The position numbers and the translations under genes were made by a program. A stretch of 64,000 nucleotides of DNA from Streptomyces rimosus (GTDB taxonomy: Bacteria > Actinomycetota > Actinomycetes > Streptomycetales > Streptomycetaceae), in contig NZ_CP023688.1 of assembly GCF_008704655.1 (NCBI RefSeq), positions 5,625,001 through 5,689,000 of the forward strand. The letters are read 5' to 3'. The notes beneath the pieces are model-generated. The model did no database searches, was not told the DNA's origin, and saw only the letters and a list, made by a program, of their open reading frames with translations. Numbering within the stretch: position 1 is the first letter of the stretch; each line of letters begins with the position of its first letter. Positions 50,673 to 59,637 of the stretch are shown here, in pieces.

Positions 50673-51712
50673 TGACGTCCGAGGTCCGGGGTTCTTTCAC
50701 CGCGCGCAGCGTGCGCACCTTCGGCGCCGTGGACTCGCACACCGAGGGCATGCCGACGCGCGTCATCACGGACGGCGTCGGCACCATCCCCGGCGCGACC
50801 ATGGCCGAACGCCGCCGGTACTTCATGGAGCACCTCGACCCGATCCGCCAACTGCTGGTGAACGAACCGCGCGGGCACGCCGCGATGAGCGGGGCGATCC
50901 TGCAACCGCCGACCCGGCCCGACGCGGACTGGGGCGTCGTCTACATCGAGGTCTCCGGCTGTCTGCCGATGTGCGGGCACGGCACGATCGGTGTCGCGAC
51001 GGTCCTGGTGGAAACGGGCCTGGTGGAGGTCACCGAGCCGGTCACCACCGTACGGCTGGACACCCCGGCCGGGCTGGTCGCGGCCCGGGTCGCGGTGCGC
51101 GACGGGCGCGCCGAGCACGTCACGATCCGCAACGTGCCCTCGTACGCGCACGAACTGGACGCCGTGGTGAAGGTGCCGGGCCACGGCGAGGTCCGCTACG
51201 ACCTGGCGTACGGCGGCAACTTCTACGCGATCACCCCGCTCGCCGCGCTGGGCATCCCGTTCGACGCCGCCCACCTGGACGACATCATCGCGGCGGGCCT
51301 GGCCGTGATGGCCGCGGTCGACGAACGGGACCGGCCCGTCCACCCCACCGACCCGGCCATCTCCGGCTGCCACCATGTCCAGTTCACGGCCCCCGGCACG
51401 CTGGGCCCGGACGGCTCCGACTCCCGTAACGCCATGGTCATCCACCCCGGCTGGCTCGACCGTTCGCCCTGCGGCACCGGCACCAGCGCCCGCATGGCCC
51501 AGCTGCACGCGCGCGGCGAACTCCCCCTCGGCCGGCCCTTCGTCAACGAATCCCTGATCGGCACCCGCTTCCGGGGCCGCCTGGTGGGCACGGACCGGGT
51601 CGGCGGGCGGCCCGCCGTCGTGCCGACGGTGACCGGCCGCGCCTGGATCACGGGCACGGCCCGGTACGTCCTCGATCCGTCCGATCCGTTCCCGCGGGGG
51701 TTCGTGCTGTAA
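50672..51712 (+). CDS. 4-hydroxyproline 2-epimerase (proline racemase family)
   Basis: A 346-residue cofactor-independent enzyme interconverting trans-4-hydroxy-L-proline and cis-4-hydroxy-D-proline by two cysteines acting as acid and base. Both are present: LPMCGHGTIGVATVLVETG and DRSPCGTGTSARMAQLH. Other family blocks: TFGAVDSHTEGMPTRVITDG, NVPSYAHELDAVVKVPGHGE, YGGNFYAITPLAALGIPFD. Two cysteines rule out the dehydratase variants, in which one is replaced. ATG 50672 overlaps the upstream TGA (TGATG). It feeds the D-isomer to the dehydrogenase. An aldehyde dehydrogenase for the last step is not in the window. Confidence 0.92.
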   Translation: MTSEVRGSFTARSVRTFGAVDSHTEGMPTRVITDGVGTIPGATMAERRRYFMEHLDPIRQLLVNEPRGHAAMSGAILQPPTRPDADWGVVYIEVSGCLPMCGHGTIGVATVLVETGLVEVTEPVTTVRLDTPAGLVAARVAVRDGRAEHVTIRNVPSYAHELDAVVKVPGHGEVRYDLAYGGNFYAITPLAALGIPFDAAHLDDIIAAGLAVMAAVDERDRPVHPTDPAISGCHHVQFTAPGTLGPDGSDSRNAMVIHPGWLDRSPCGTGTSARMAQLHARGELPLGRPFVNESLIGTRFRGRLVGTDRVGGRPAVVPTVTGRAWITGTARYVLDPSDPFPRGFVL

Positions 51713-51747
51713 AGGTGGTGAGGCCACGTACAGGTGAAGGGAAAGCT

Positions 51748-52335
51748 GTGTCGACGAAGAAAACGGCAGGGGCGGGTCAGGGGCGCGGACTGCGGGGGCT
51801 GGGGCTTCTCGCCGTACCGCTCGCGGTGCTGGCGCTGCACGCCGGTACGGGGGCGGCCGTGGCGCAGTCCCACCTCGTCGGGGATGCGGCGGCAGGCGCC
51901 CCGGCTTCCGCCCCGGCCGTACGGATCACCGAGGGCCAGGTCCGGGAGACCGGCCCCGGCGGCACGCTGCTCTACCCGAGCGTGACCAGCTGCCTGACCG
52001 TGACGGTCCGCCTGGCAGACGGCGGTCTGGTCGGCGCGCACGCCAGCTTGTTCCAGGTGCCGGGGGAGTACCGCTCCGACCGCATCCTCGGCGCCCTGCG
52101 GGACCGGGTGGGCGGCCGGGGCGTGACGGCGGTCGAGGTCAGGGGCGCGGTCGGCGCCTGGCACCCCGGCTACTTCACGAAGGCCGTGGAGAGCTACGGG
52201 GACGGCGAGGCCGTTCCGTACCCGACGCGTCCGGACCCGGAGGGCCTGGCGGCGGCGGTGGCGGACGGCCTGGGGCAGCCGCGCGCCAAGGTCACGGTGA
52301 CGGACGTGCCGGACGGGGACCAGACGGTGCGCTGA
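51748..52335 (+). CDS. Secreted protein of unknown function (~195 aa)
   Basis: Start GTG 51748 after GAAGGGA. The signal peptide (GLRGLGLLAVPLAVLALHAG, ending VAQ) is followed by a ~150-residue mature part. It has LLYPSVTSCLTVTVRLADGG, LVGAHASLFQVPGEYRSDRI, GRGVTAVEVRGAVGAWHPGY and TDVPDGDQTVR, with a single cysteine. The latter half resembles the tail of actinobacterial proteins with a beta-rich fold, but I cannot name a family. A hairpin follows before the hut promoter, so it is not part of the hut operon. The 35-bp gap after the epimerase leaves co-transcription with the hydroxyproline module possible. Confidence 0.75.
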   Translation: MSTKKTAGAGQGRGLRGLGLLAVPLAVLALHAGTGAAVAQSHLVGDAAAGAPASAPAVRITEGQVRETGPGGTLLYPSVTSCLTVTVRLADGGLVGAHASLFQVPGEYRSDRILGALRDRVGGRGVTAVEVRGAVGAWHPGYFTKAVESYGDGEAVPYPTRPDPEGLAAAVADGLGQPRAKVTVTDVPDGDQTVR

Positions 52336-52348
52336 GCATCTGGTGGAA

Positions 52349-52375
52349 GGGGCGGGGCGGCGAACACCCCGCCCC
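52349..52375 (+). terminator. Terminator before the hut promoter
   Basis: GGGGCGGGG (52349-52357) pairs with CCCCGCCCC (52367-52375) over a 9-nt loop, followed by GACCTGTTG. Confidence 0.65.
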
Positions 52376-52381
52376 GACCTG

Positions 52382-52417
52382 TTGACTAGGCATATTCAAC
52401 ACCCCAAGATGTGAATA
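52382..52417 (+). promoter_or_regulatory. hut operon promoter with overlapping inverted repeat
   Basis: TTGACT (52382-52387), a 17-bp spacer and CAAGAT (52405-52410) form a plausible promoter. The inverted repeat TATTCA (52393-52398) / TGAATA (52412-52417) straddles the -10, as expected for a repressor site. RpiR- or GntR-type control is possible; the identity of the regulator is not shown. Confidence 0.6.
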
Positions 52418-52456
52418 GCTCGATCCATTCGCATCGACGTCAGGGAGGCACGGCCC

Positions 52457-54115
52457 ATGTCAGGACCGCGACCCGTGCGGGCACCGCGCGGTACGGAACT
52501 GAGCGCCCGGGGATGGCAGCAGGAAGCCGCGCTGCGCATGCTGCAGAACAACCTCGACCCGGAGGTCGCCGAGCACCCCGACCAGCTCGTCGTCTACGGC
52601 GGCACCGGCAAGGCCGCCCGCGACTGGCGCTCCTTCGACGCGATGGTGCGCACGCTCACCACGCTCAAGCAGGACGAGACGATGCTCGTCCAGTCGGGCC
52701 GGCCGGTCGGCGTCATGCAGACGCACGAATGGGCGCCGCGGGTGCTGATCGCCAACTCCAACCTGGTGGGCGACTGGGCCAACTGGGAGGAGTTCCGGCG
52801 CCTGGAGGCGCTGGGCCTGACCATGTACGGCCAGATGACGGCCGGTTCGTGGATCTACATCGGCACGCAGGGCATCCTCCAGGGCACGTACGAGACGTTC
52901 GCCGCCGTCGCCGCGAAGCGGTTCAACGGCTCGCTCGCCGGGACGATCACGCTCACCGCCGGGCTCGGCGGCATGGGCGGCGCCCAGCCGCTCGCCGTCA
53001 CGATGAACGGCGGCGTCGCGATCTGTATCGACTGCGACCCGCGCGCCATCGAGCGGCGCATCGAGCACCGCTACCTGGACGTCAAGGCCGACAGTCTCCA
53101 GCACGCGCTCCAGCTCGCCGTAGAGGCCCGCGACCAGCGCAAGCCGCTGTCCATCGGCCTCCTCGGCAACGCCGCCGAGCTGCTGCCGCGCATGCTCGCC
53201 GACGGCGCGCCGATCGACATCGTCACCGACCAGACCTCCGCCCACGACCCGCTGTCGTACCTCCCACTGGGCATCGACTTCGCGGACATGGCCACCTACG
53301 CGGCCGAGCAGCCCGCCGACTTCACCCGCCGCGCCCGCGAGTCGATGGCCCGGCACGTCGAGGCCATGGTCGGCTTCATGGACGCCGGGGCCGAGGTCTT
53401 CGACTACGGCAACTCCATCCGCGGCGAGGCGGAACTCGCCGGATACAAGCGGGCGTTCGCCTTCCCCGGCTTCGTGCCCGCCTACATCCGGCCGCTGTTC
53501 GCCGAGGGCAAGGGCCCGTTCCGCTGGGCAGCGCTGTCCGGCGACCCCAAGGACATCGCCGCCACCGACCGGGCGATCCTCGACCTCTTCCCGGAGAACG
53601 AGTCCCTCGCCCGGTGGATCAAGCTGGCCGGCGAGCGGGTGCACTTCCAGGGCCTGCCCGCCCGGATCTGCTGGCTCGGCTACGGCGAGCGCGACAAGGC
53701 GGGCGAGCGCTTCAACGACATGGTCGCCGACGGCACCCTCCAGGCCCCGCTGGCCATCGGCCGCGACCACCTGGACTGCGGCTCGGTGGCCTCCCCGTAC
53801 CGGGAGACCGAGGCGATGCTCGACGGCTCCGACGCCATCGCCGACTGGCCACTGCTGAACGCCATGGTCAACGTCGCCTCCGGCGCCTCGTGGGTGTCCC
53901 TGCACCACGGCGGCGGCGTCGGCATGGGCCGCTCCATCCACGCCGGCCAGGTCACGGTCGCCGACGGCACCCCGCTGGCGGGCGAGAAGATCCGCCGCGT
54001 CCTGACCAACGACCCCGGCATGGGCGTCATCCGCCACGTCGACGCCGGATACGAGCGCGCCGACGAGGTCGCGGCCGAACGCGGCGTGCGCATCCCGATG
54101 CGGGAGGGCGAGTGA
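52457..54115 (+). CDS. hutU: Urocanate hydratase
   Basis: The second enzyme of histidine degradation, converting urocanate to imidazolonepropionate with NAD+ as an unusual electrophilic cofactor. A 552-residue full-length protein, start ATG 52457 after GGGAGG. Hallmarks: [49 protein letters not shown], the Rossmann-type [36 protein letters not shown], and late [16 protein letters not shown] with [15 protein letters not shown]. Its stop overlaps the next start by three bases. Histidine ammonia-lyase, which supplies urocanate, is not in the window. Confidence 0.97.
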   Translation: MSGPRPVRAPRGTELSARGWQQEAALRMLQNNLDPEVAEHPDQLVVYGGTGKAARDWRSFDAMVRTLTTLKQDETMLVQSGRPVGVMQTHEWAPRVLIANSNLVGDWANWEEFRRLEALGLTMYGQMTAGSWIYIGTQGILQGTYETFAAVAAKRFNGSLAGTITLTAGLGGMGGAQPLAVTMNGGVAICIDCDPRAIERRIEHRYLDVKADSLQHALQLAVEARDQRKPLSIGLLGNAAELLPRMLADGAPIDIVTDQTSAHDPLSYLPLGIDFADMATYAAEQPADFTRRARESMARHVEAMVGFMDAGAEVFDYGNSIRGEAELAGYKRAFAFPGFVPAYIRPLFAEGKGPFRWAALSGDPKDIAATDRAILDLFPENESLARWIKLAGERVHFQGLPARICWLGYGERDKAGERFNDMVADGTLQAPLAIGRDHLDCGSVASPYRETEAMLDGSDAIADWPLLNAMVNVASGASWVSLHHGGGVGMGRSIHAGQVTVADGTPLAGEKIRRVLTNDPGMGVIRHVDAGYERADEVAAERGVRIPMREGE

Positions 54116-55686
54116 GCTCGTCGGAGATGGGCGGCTCGGGGGCGGGCGGTCCGGAGATGGGCGGCTCGGGGGCGGGCGGTCCGGAGATGGGCGGCTCGGG
54201 GGCGGGTGGTCCGGAGGCGGGCGGCTCGGGGGCGGGTGGTCCGGAGGCGGGCGGCTCGGCGGATGCGGACAGGCCGGCGGCGGGCGCGGCTGGTACGGGC
54301 GGTGCGTCCTTTCGCGAGATGCGGCGGGACGCCTCGGCGGGGGTGGGCGGCTCGGCGAGGGCGGGAAGGCCGGCGGATGCGGACAGGCCGGCGGATGCGG
54401 ACACGCCGGCGGCGGGCGCGGCCGGTGCGGGCGGGGCGTCCTTTCACGCCATGTGGCGTGACCTTGCCGCCATCGGCCGCCACTCCGGAACCGGCGGCTA
54501 CCGCCGCTACGCCTGGACCGGCGCGGACGCCGACTGCCGGGCCTGGTTCGCGGACCAGGCCCGCGCCCGCGGACTGGCCTACGAGGTGGACCGCAACGGC
54601 AACCAGTGGGCCTGGCTCGGTGCGGCGTCCGCCGCGGACGTGGCCGCCGGCGACGCCGTGGTCACCGGCTCCCACCTGGACTCCGTCCCGGACGGCGGCG
54701 CCTTCGACGGGCCGCTCGGCGTCGTGTCCTCCTTCGCCGCGCTCGACGAACTCCGCCGCCGGGGCGCCACGCCCACCAGGCCGCTGGCCGTCGTCAACTT
54801 CGGTGACGAGGAGGGCGCCCGCTTCGGCCTGGCCTGCGTCGGCTCCCGGCTCAGCGCCGGACAGCTCACCGTGGAGCGGGCCCGCGAACTGCGGGACGCC
54901 GACGGCACGACGCTGCCCCGGGCGATGGAGCAGGCCGGCTACGACCCGGACGCCATCGGCCCGGACCCCGACCGGCTCTCCCGCATCGGCGCGTTCGTCG
55001 AGCTGCACGTCGAGCAGGGCAGGGCGCTCGACCTGACCGGCGACCCCGTCGGCATCGCCTCCGCCATCTGGCCGCACGGCCGCTGGCGGTTCGACTTCCA
55101 CGGCGAGGCCAACCACGCCGGCACCACCCGGCTGGCGGACCGGCGCGACCCGATGCTCACCTACGCGGCGACCGTGCTCGCCGCCCGCGAGCACGCCGAA
55201 CTGGCCGGTGCGCTGGCGACCTTCGGCAAGATCAGCGTCGAGCCGAACGGCGTGAACGCCATCCCGTCGCTGGTCCGCGGCTGGCTGGACTCCCGCGCCG
55301 CCGACCAGGAGACGCTGGACACCGTCGTCGCCGCCATCGAGCGGGCGGCCACCGAGCGCGCCGCGCGCGACGGCGTCGACGTGCGGGTCACCCGGGAATC
55401 CTTCACTCCCGTCGTCGAATTCGGGCACGCCCTGCGGGACGAGCTGGCCAAGATCCTCGGCCGGGCGGCGGACGGCCGTCCGGGCGGCGCCCGCGAGGTG
55501 CCCGTACTCGGCACCGGCGCCGGACACGACGCGGGTATTTTGTCCGCAACCGTCCCCACCGCCATGCTGTTCGTACGCAACCCCACCGGCGTCTCGCACT
55601 CGCCCGCCGAACACGCGGCCGAGGACGACTGCGTCGCCGGGGTGACCGCACTCGCCGACGTACTGGAGGGCCTGGCGTGCAGGTGA
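54112..55686 (+). CDS. M20-family amidohydrolase (allantoate-amidohydrolase-like) in the hut operon
   Basis: A 524-residue Zn enzyme. The catalytic part begins at about residue 113 ([20 protein letters not shown]) and carries metal ligands in [30 protein letters not shown] and [12 protein letters not shown], with [12 protein letters not shown] and [16 protein letters not shown] later, matching the allantoate amidohydrolase/N-carbamoylase group. In this operon the likely substrate is N-formyl-L-glutamate made by HutF, replacing HutG. The first ~113 residues are repeats: 4.7 copies of a 10-residue [14 protein letters not shown] unit and a degraded copy of the native N-terminus. GTG 54112 follows GGGAGGG and overlaps the hutU stop. 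Confidence 0.83.
   Translation: MSSSEMGGSGAGGPEMGGSGAGGPEMGGSGAGGPEAGGSGAGGPEAGGSADADRPAAGAAGTGGASFREMRRDASAGVGGSARAGRPADADRPADADTPAAGAAGAGGASFHAMWRDLAAIGRHSGTGGYRRYAWTGADADCRAWFADQARARGLAYEVDRNGNQWAWLGAASAADVAAGDAVVTGSHLDSVPDGGAFDGPLGVVSSFAALDELRRRGATPTRPLAVVNFGDEEGARFGLACVGSRLSAGQLTVERARELRDADGTTLPRAMEQAGYDPDAIGPDPDRLSRIGAFVELHVEQGRALDLTGDPVGIASAIWPHGRWRFDFHGEANHAGTTRLADRRDPMLTYAATVLAAREHAELAGALATFGKISVEPNGVNAIPSLVRGWLDSRAADQETLDTVVAAIERAATERAARDGVDVRVTRESFTPVVEFGHALRDELAKILGRAADGRPGGAREVPVLGTGAGHDAGILSATVPTAMLFVRNPTGVSHSPAEHAAEDDCVAGVTALADVLEGLACR
54121..54260 (+). repeat. In-frame 30-bp minisatellite (4.7 units) at the M20 gene 5' end
   Basis: Units begin at 54121, 54151, 54181 and 54211, with a partial at 54241, each containing GGCGGCTCGG followed by GGGCGGGYGGT. 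They are almost identical, pointing to recent expansion. They encode a Gly/Ser/Pro/Glu-rich extension. Confidence 0.93.
54261..54460 (+). repeat. 132-bp duplicated segment containing the native N-terminus of the M20 enzyme
   Basis: GGATGCGGACA at 54261 recurs at 54393, with parallel downstream text: [13 protein letters not shown] then REMRRDA in the first copy, [13 protein letters not shown] then HAMWRDLA in the second. The second continues into the enzyme; the first is degraded. An 18-bp sub-repeat is also present (54375-54410). Confidence 0.75.
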
Positions 55687-57083
55687 CGCCGCAGGAACCC
55701 GCACCGACCCCGCGACCCGGCGACGGGCCGCGGCCGTCCGCCCCGAAGACGTACTGGCTGGAACACGCCTGGCTCGGCACCCACGTCGAGCCGGGCGTGG
55801 CCGTGGACGTGGACCCGGCGGAAGGCCGCATCGCCGCCGTACGGACCGAGGTCCCGGCACCGCCGCCCGGCGCCGTCGCCCTGCGGGGCCTGACGCTCCC
55901 CGGACTGGCCAACGCCCACTCGCACGCCTTCCACCGGGCGCTGCGCGGCACCGTCCAGGTCGGCTCGGGCACCTTCTGGACCTGGCGCGAGGTGATGTAC
56001 CAGGTCGCCTCCCAGCTCACCCCCGACTCCTACTACGCCCTCGCGCGGGCCGTCTACGCGGAGATGGCGCTGACCGGCATCACCTGCGTCGGCGAATTCC
56101 ACTACCTCCACCACGGTCCCGGCGGCACCCGCTACGCCGACCCCAACGCGATGGGCGAAGCCCTGATCGCCGCCGCCGACGAGGCCGGCATCCGCATCAC
56201 CCTGCTCGACACCGCCTACCTCTCCTCCGGCTTCGGCGCCGAGCCCAACCACCACCAGCTGCGCTTCTCCGACGGCACCGCCGACGCCTGGGCCGAGCGC
56301 GCGTCCGCCCTGAAGGAGGGCAGGCCGCACGCCCGTATCGGCGCGGCCGTGCACTCCGTACGCGCCGTGCCCGCCGACCAGCTGGGCACGGTCGCGGAGT
56401 GGGCCGGGCAGCGGCAGGCACCACTGCACGTCCACCTCTCCGAGCAGACCGCCGAGAACGACGCCTGCCGCGAGGCGCACGGCCGCACACCCACCCAACT
56501 GCTCGCCGAGCACGGCGTCCTCGGCCGTCGCACCACCGCCGTGCACGCCACCCACCTCACCGGCGAGGACGTACGGCTGCTGGGCGCCGCCACCACCGGG
56601 GTGTGCATGTGCCCCACCACCGAGCGCGACCTCGCCGACGGCATCGGCCCCGCCGTCCAGCTCCAGGCCGCCGGCAGCCCCCTGTCGCTCGGCAGCGACA
56701 GCCACGCCGTCATCGACCTCTTCGAAGAGGCCCGCGCGATGGAGCTGGACGAACGGCTGCGCACCCGCACCCGCGGCCACTGGACGGCCGCCGCCCTGCT
56801 GCGCGCCGCCACCGCCGACGGCCACGCCGCGCTGGGCTGGCACGAGGCCGGCGCCATCGAGCGCGGCGCGCTCGCCGACCTCACCACGATCGCACTGGAC
56901 TCCGTACGCACCGCGGGCCCACGGCCCAGGCTGGGCGCCGAGACGGCCGTATTCGCCGCCTCCGGGGCGGATGTGCGCCATACGGTCGTCGGCGGCCGTC
57001 AGGTCGTACGCGACGGAGTCCACACGCTCGTGCCCGACGTCCCCACCGCACTGGCCGAGGCCATCGAAGCCGTACGCGGCTGA
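55677..57083 (+). CDS. hutF: N-formimidoyl-L-glutamate deiminase
   Basis: An amidohydrolase-superfamily enzyme that converts N-formimino-L-glutamate to N-formyl-L-glutamate and ammonia. A 468-residue protein, start GTG 55677 after CTGGAGGG, overlapping the upstream stop. Motifs: [20 protein letters not shown] (HxH), [60 protein letters not shown], and [20 protein letters not shown] (catalytic Asp). The family is shared with guanine deaminase-like enzymes, but the hut context and HAFHRALRG block support HutF. It supplies the substrate of the preceding M20 amidohydrolase. Confidence 0.93.
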   Translation: MQVTPQEPAPTPRPGDGPRPSAPKTYWLEHAWLGTHVEPGVAVDVDPAEGRIAAVRTEVPAPPPGAVALRGLTLPGLANAHSHAFHRALRGTVQVGSGTFWTWREVMYQVASQLTPDSYYALARAVYAEMALTGITCVGEFHYLHHGPGGTRYADPNAMGEALIAAADEAGIRITLLDTAYLSSGFGAEPNHHQLRFSDGTADAWAERASALKEGRPHARIGAAVHSVRAVPADQLGTVAEWAGQRQAPLHVHLSEQTAENDACREAHGRTPTQLLAEHGVLGRRTTAVHATHLTGEDVRLLGAATTGVCMCPTTERDLADGIGPAVQLQAAGSPLSLGSDSHAVIDLFEEARAMELDERLRTRTRGHWTAAALLRAATADGHAALGWHEAGAIERGALADLTTIALDSVRTAGPRPRLGAETAVFAASGADVRHTVVGGRQVVRDGVHTLVPDVPTALAEAIEAVRG

Positions 57084-57112
57084 ACCCGCGGCCGAAGGAG
57101 AGCACCCCCACG

Positions 57113-58321
57113 ATGACCCACTCCGACACCCCCGCCGCGGAGCGCGCCGCGAGCGGCAGCACCACCGTCATCACCAACATCGCCAGTCTCGTCACCAACG
57201 ACCCCTCCCTCGGTGAAGGCCCCCTCGGTCTGCTCCAGGACGCGGCGGTCGTCTTCGACGGCGACCGCGTTGCCTGGGTCGGTCCGACAAGCAAAGCACC
57301 CGCCACTGACAACCGCGTCGACGCCGAGGGCCGCGCGGCGCTCCCCGGCTTCGTCGACTCCCACTCCCACCTGGTCTTCGGCGGCGACCGCACCGCCGAG
57401 TTCAACGCCCGGATGTCCGGCCGCCCGTACTCGGCCGGCGGCATCCGCACCACCGTCGCCGCCACCCGCGCCGCCAGCGACGCGGACCTGCACGCCAACG
57501 TCGCCAAGTACACGGCCGAGGCGCTGCGCCAGGGCACCACGACCCTGGAGACCAAGTCCGGCTACGGCCTGAACGTCGAGGACGAGGCCCGCGCCCTGCG
57601 CATCGCCGCCGCCCACACCGACGAAGTCACCTTCCTCGGCGCGCACATCGTCTCTCCCGACTACGCCGACGACCCCGCCGGTTACGTCGACCTCGTCACC
57701 GGCCCCATGCTGGACGCCTGCGTCCCGCACGCCCGCTGGATCGACGTGTTCTGCGAACAGGGCGCCTTCGACGGCGACCAGGCCCGCGCGATCCTCACCG
57801 CGGGCAAGGCCAGGGGCCTGCACCCGCGCGTGCACGCCAACCAGCTCCACCACGGCCCCGGCGTCCAGATCGCCGTCGAACTCGACGCCGCCTCCGCCGA
57901 CCACTGCACCCACCTGGACGCCGCCGACATCGACGCGCTCGCCAACAGCTCGACCGTCGCCACGCTGCTGCCCGGCGCCGAGTTCTCCACCCGCGCCCAG
58001 TGGCCCGACGCGCGCCCCCTGCTCGACGCGGGCGCCACCGTCGCGCTGTCCACCGACTGCAACCCCGGCTCGTCCTTCACCAGCTCGATGCCGTTCTGCA
58101 TCGCGCTCGCCGTACGGGACATGAGGATGACCCCCGACGAAGCCGTCTGGTCCGCCACGGCGGGCGGCGCCGCGGCCCTGCGCCGCACCGACATCGGCCG
58201 CCTCACCCCCGGCACCCGCGCCGACCTCACCCTCCTCGACGCCCCCTCGCACGTCCACCTCGCCTACCGCCCGGGCGTCCCGCTCGTCTCCCGGGTCTGG
58301 CACCGCGGGGTGTGCGTCTGA
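57113..58321 (+). CDS. hutI: Imidazolonepropionase
   Basis: Hydrolyses 4-imidazolone-5-propionate to N-formimino-L-glutamate, the step between HutU and HutF. A 402-residue amidohydrolase, start ATG 57113 after AAGGAG. Motifs: [20 protein letters not shown] (HxH), [85 protein letters not shown] and [20 protein letters not shown]. It is the last gene of the hut operon on this strand. The gene order here is hutU, M20 enzyme, hutF, hutI, so the pathway is not encoded in reaction order. Confidence 0.97.
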   Translation: MTHSDTPAAERAASGSTTVITNIASLVTNDPSLGEGPLGLLQDAAVVFDGDRVAWVGPTSKAPATDNRVDAEGRAALPGFVDSHSHLVFGGDRTAEFNARMSGRPYSAGGIRTTVAATRAASDADLHANVAKYTAEALRQGTTTLETKSGYGLNVEDEARALRIAAAHTDEVTFLGAHIVSPDYADDPAGYVDLVTGPMLDACVPHARWIDVFCEQGAFDGDQARAILTAGKARGLHPRVHANQLHHGPGVQIAVELDAASADHCTHLDAADIDALANSSTVATLLPGAEFSTRAQWPDARPLLDAGATVALSTDCNPGSSFTSSMPFCIALAVRDMRMTPDEAVWSATAGGAAALRRTDIGRLTPGTRADLTLLDAPSHVHLAYRPGVPLVSRVWHRGVCV

Positions 58322-58352
58322 TCACACAGCGACTTCCTCATATTCAGGTACC

Positions 58353-58379
58353 GGACATTGCGTAGATCACGTAATGTCC
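58353..58379. promoter_or_regulatory. Inverted repeat upstream of a secreted-protein gene
   Basis: GGACATT-G-CGT (58353-58363) and ACG-T-AATGTCC (58369-58379) form an 11-bp arm with one mismatch and a 5-nt centre. It lies between hutI and the secreted-protein gene. It could be an operator or part of a terminator. Confidence 0.5.
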
Positions 58380-58483
58380 AGACCTCAATACGAACAACTG
58401 TCGCAGTCACCCGCACAGTTGGAGAAACCTCGGTTTCCCCCCTGTGCACGACCGGGGTGATCGCGCGGGGGGAAGGAACCCAC

Positions 58484-58918
58484 ATGAAGTCGACCCGTCT
58501 GAAGACCCGCATCGCCGGCACCGCGGCCGCCGTCGCCGTCCTCGGCGGCGCGTCCCTGGCCATGGCGCCGGGCGCCGCGGCGAAGGCGAACCTGATCTCG
58601 ATCGAGCGCGCGCAGCTGCGCGGCGACGCGCTGTCCATGACCGTCAAGTACTCCTGCGACACCGGTCTGAAGTGGCAGCTGGTCGGCAAGATGACCAAGG
58701 TGGACCAGGAGGAGGACGCCACGTCGCTGGCGACCGCCACCATCCCGGCCGACAAGATCATCTGTGACTACCAGGACCGCGTCCTCAAGCTGAAGCTCAA
58801 GCCGACCCTCGGCTCGCACTTCGTGAAGGGCGACGAGGTGCAGGTCACCGCCAACTACGTGGCGCCGGGTGAGCAGGATGACAACGGCCACCTCGCGCTG
58901 ATCACCACGGTGCTGTAA
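58484..58918 (+). CDS. Secreted protein of unknown function (~144 aa)
   Basis: Start ATG 58484 after GGGGGGAAGGA. A Sec signal peptide (RLKTRIAGTAAAVAVLGGAS, ending GAAA) leaves a ~110-residue mature protein with alternating beta-strand pattern: NLISIERAQLRGDALSMTVK, CDTGLKWQLVGKMTKVDQEE, IICDYQDRVLKLKLKPTLGS and VQVTANYVAPGEQDDNGHLA. Two cysteines could form one disulfide. It resembles small immunoglobulin-like secreted proteins common in Streptomyces, but no function is assigned. An operator-like palindrome precedes it and a strong terminator follows. Confidence 0.82.
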   Translation: MKSTRLKTRIAGTAAAVAVLGGASLAMAPGAAAKANLISIERAQLRGDALSMTVKYSCDTGLKWQLVGKMTKVDQEEDATSLATATIPADKIICDYQDRVLKLKLKPTLGSHFVKGDEVQVTANYVAPGEQDDNGHLALITTVL

Positions 58919-58938
58919 TCACGCGCAAGACGTGCGGC

Positions 58939-58975
58939 GCCGTGCCCCGGAACCATCCCGGTTCCGGGGCACGGC
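58939..58975. terminator. 16-bp terminator hairpin between convergent genes
   Basis: GCCGTGCCCCGGAACC (58939-58954) and GGTTCCGGGGCACGGC (58960-58975) are exact inverted copies with a 5-nt loop, followed by CCTTTCC. It serves the secreted-protein gene and perhaps the response regulator gene. Confidence 0.85.
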
Positions 58976-58989
58976 CCTTTCCGCTCCCC

Positions 58990-59637
58990 TCACCCCACCA
59001 CCCCCGCATCCCGCGCACACAGCGCCGCCTGCACCCGGTTGCCCACCTCCAGCGCCGCCAGAATCCGGCTGACGTGGGCCTTGACCGTGCTCTCGCGCAT
59101 CGACAGCGCGCCCGCGATCTCCGCGTTGGAGGCGCCGTCGGCGAGGAGGGCCAGCACCTCGGTCTCGCGGGGGGTGAGGCGTTCGATGCGGGAGTGGGCC
59201 TGCGGGGTGGCGCGGGTGGCGTGGTGGTAGCGGTCGATCAGGCGGCGGGCGGCCGTGGGGTGGAGCATGGCCTGGCCCTCGGCGACGACCCGTACGGCGC
59301 GGATGATCTCCGCCGGGTCGCTGTCCTTGAGGAGGAAGCCCGAGGCGCCCGCGGTGAGCGCGTCGTAGACGTACTGGTCGAGGTCGAAGGTGGTCAGCAC
59401 CACGACCTCGGGCGGCTGTGGCAGGCCGCGCAGCCGTTCGGTGGCGGCGATGCCGTCCAGGCGCGGCATGCGGATGTCCATCAGCGCCACGTCGATCCGG
59501 TGCGCACGGGCCAGTGCGACGGCTTCGGCGCCGTCCGCCGCCTCTGCCACGACGGTGATGCCGGGCGCCTCGCCGAGGATGTCCGTCAGCGCGAGGCGGA
59601 CCAGGCTGTCGTCGTCGGCGACCAGCGTGCGGATCAT
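58990..59637 (-). CDS. NarL/LuxR-family response regulator
   Basis: A 215-residue two-component regulator. Receiver domain (residues ~1-120): IRTLVADDDSLVRLALTDIL with the acidic pair, phospho-acceptor Asp in IDVALMDIRMPRLDGIAATE, VVVLTTFDLDQYVYDALTAG and the conserved Lys in FLLKDSDPAEI. The C-terminal LuxR helix-turn-helix covers residues ~150-210 (LTPRETEVLALLADGASNAE, STVKAHVSRILAALEVGNRV). Start ATG 59637 overlaps the kinase stop (ATGA), so the pair is translationally coupled. Targets are unknown; no transporter operon is adjacent. Confidence 0.94.
   Translation of the reverse strand: MIRTLVADDDSLVRLALTDILGEAPGITVVAEAADGAEAVALARAHRIDVALMDIRMPRLDGIAATERLRGLPQPPEVVVLTTFDLDQYVYDALTAGASGFLLKDSDPAEIIRAVRVVAEGQAMLHPTAARRLIDRYHHATRATPQAHSRIERLTPRETEVLALLADGASNAEIAGALSMRESTVKAHVSRILAALEVGNRVQAALCARDAGVVG

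Noticed and set aside
54121..54260. CRISPR-like array at the regularly spaced 30-bp units
   Set aside because: Units are contiguous with no unique spacers, remain in frame, and no cas genes are present. It is a coding minisatellite.
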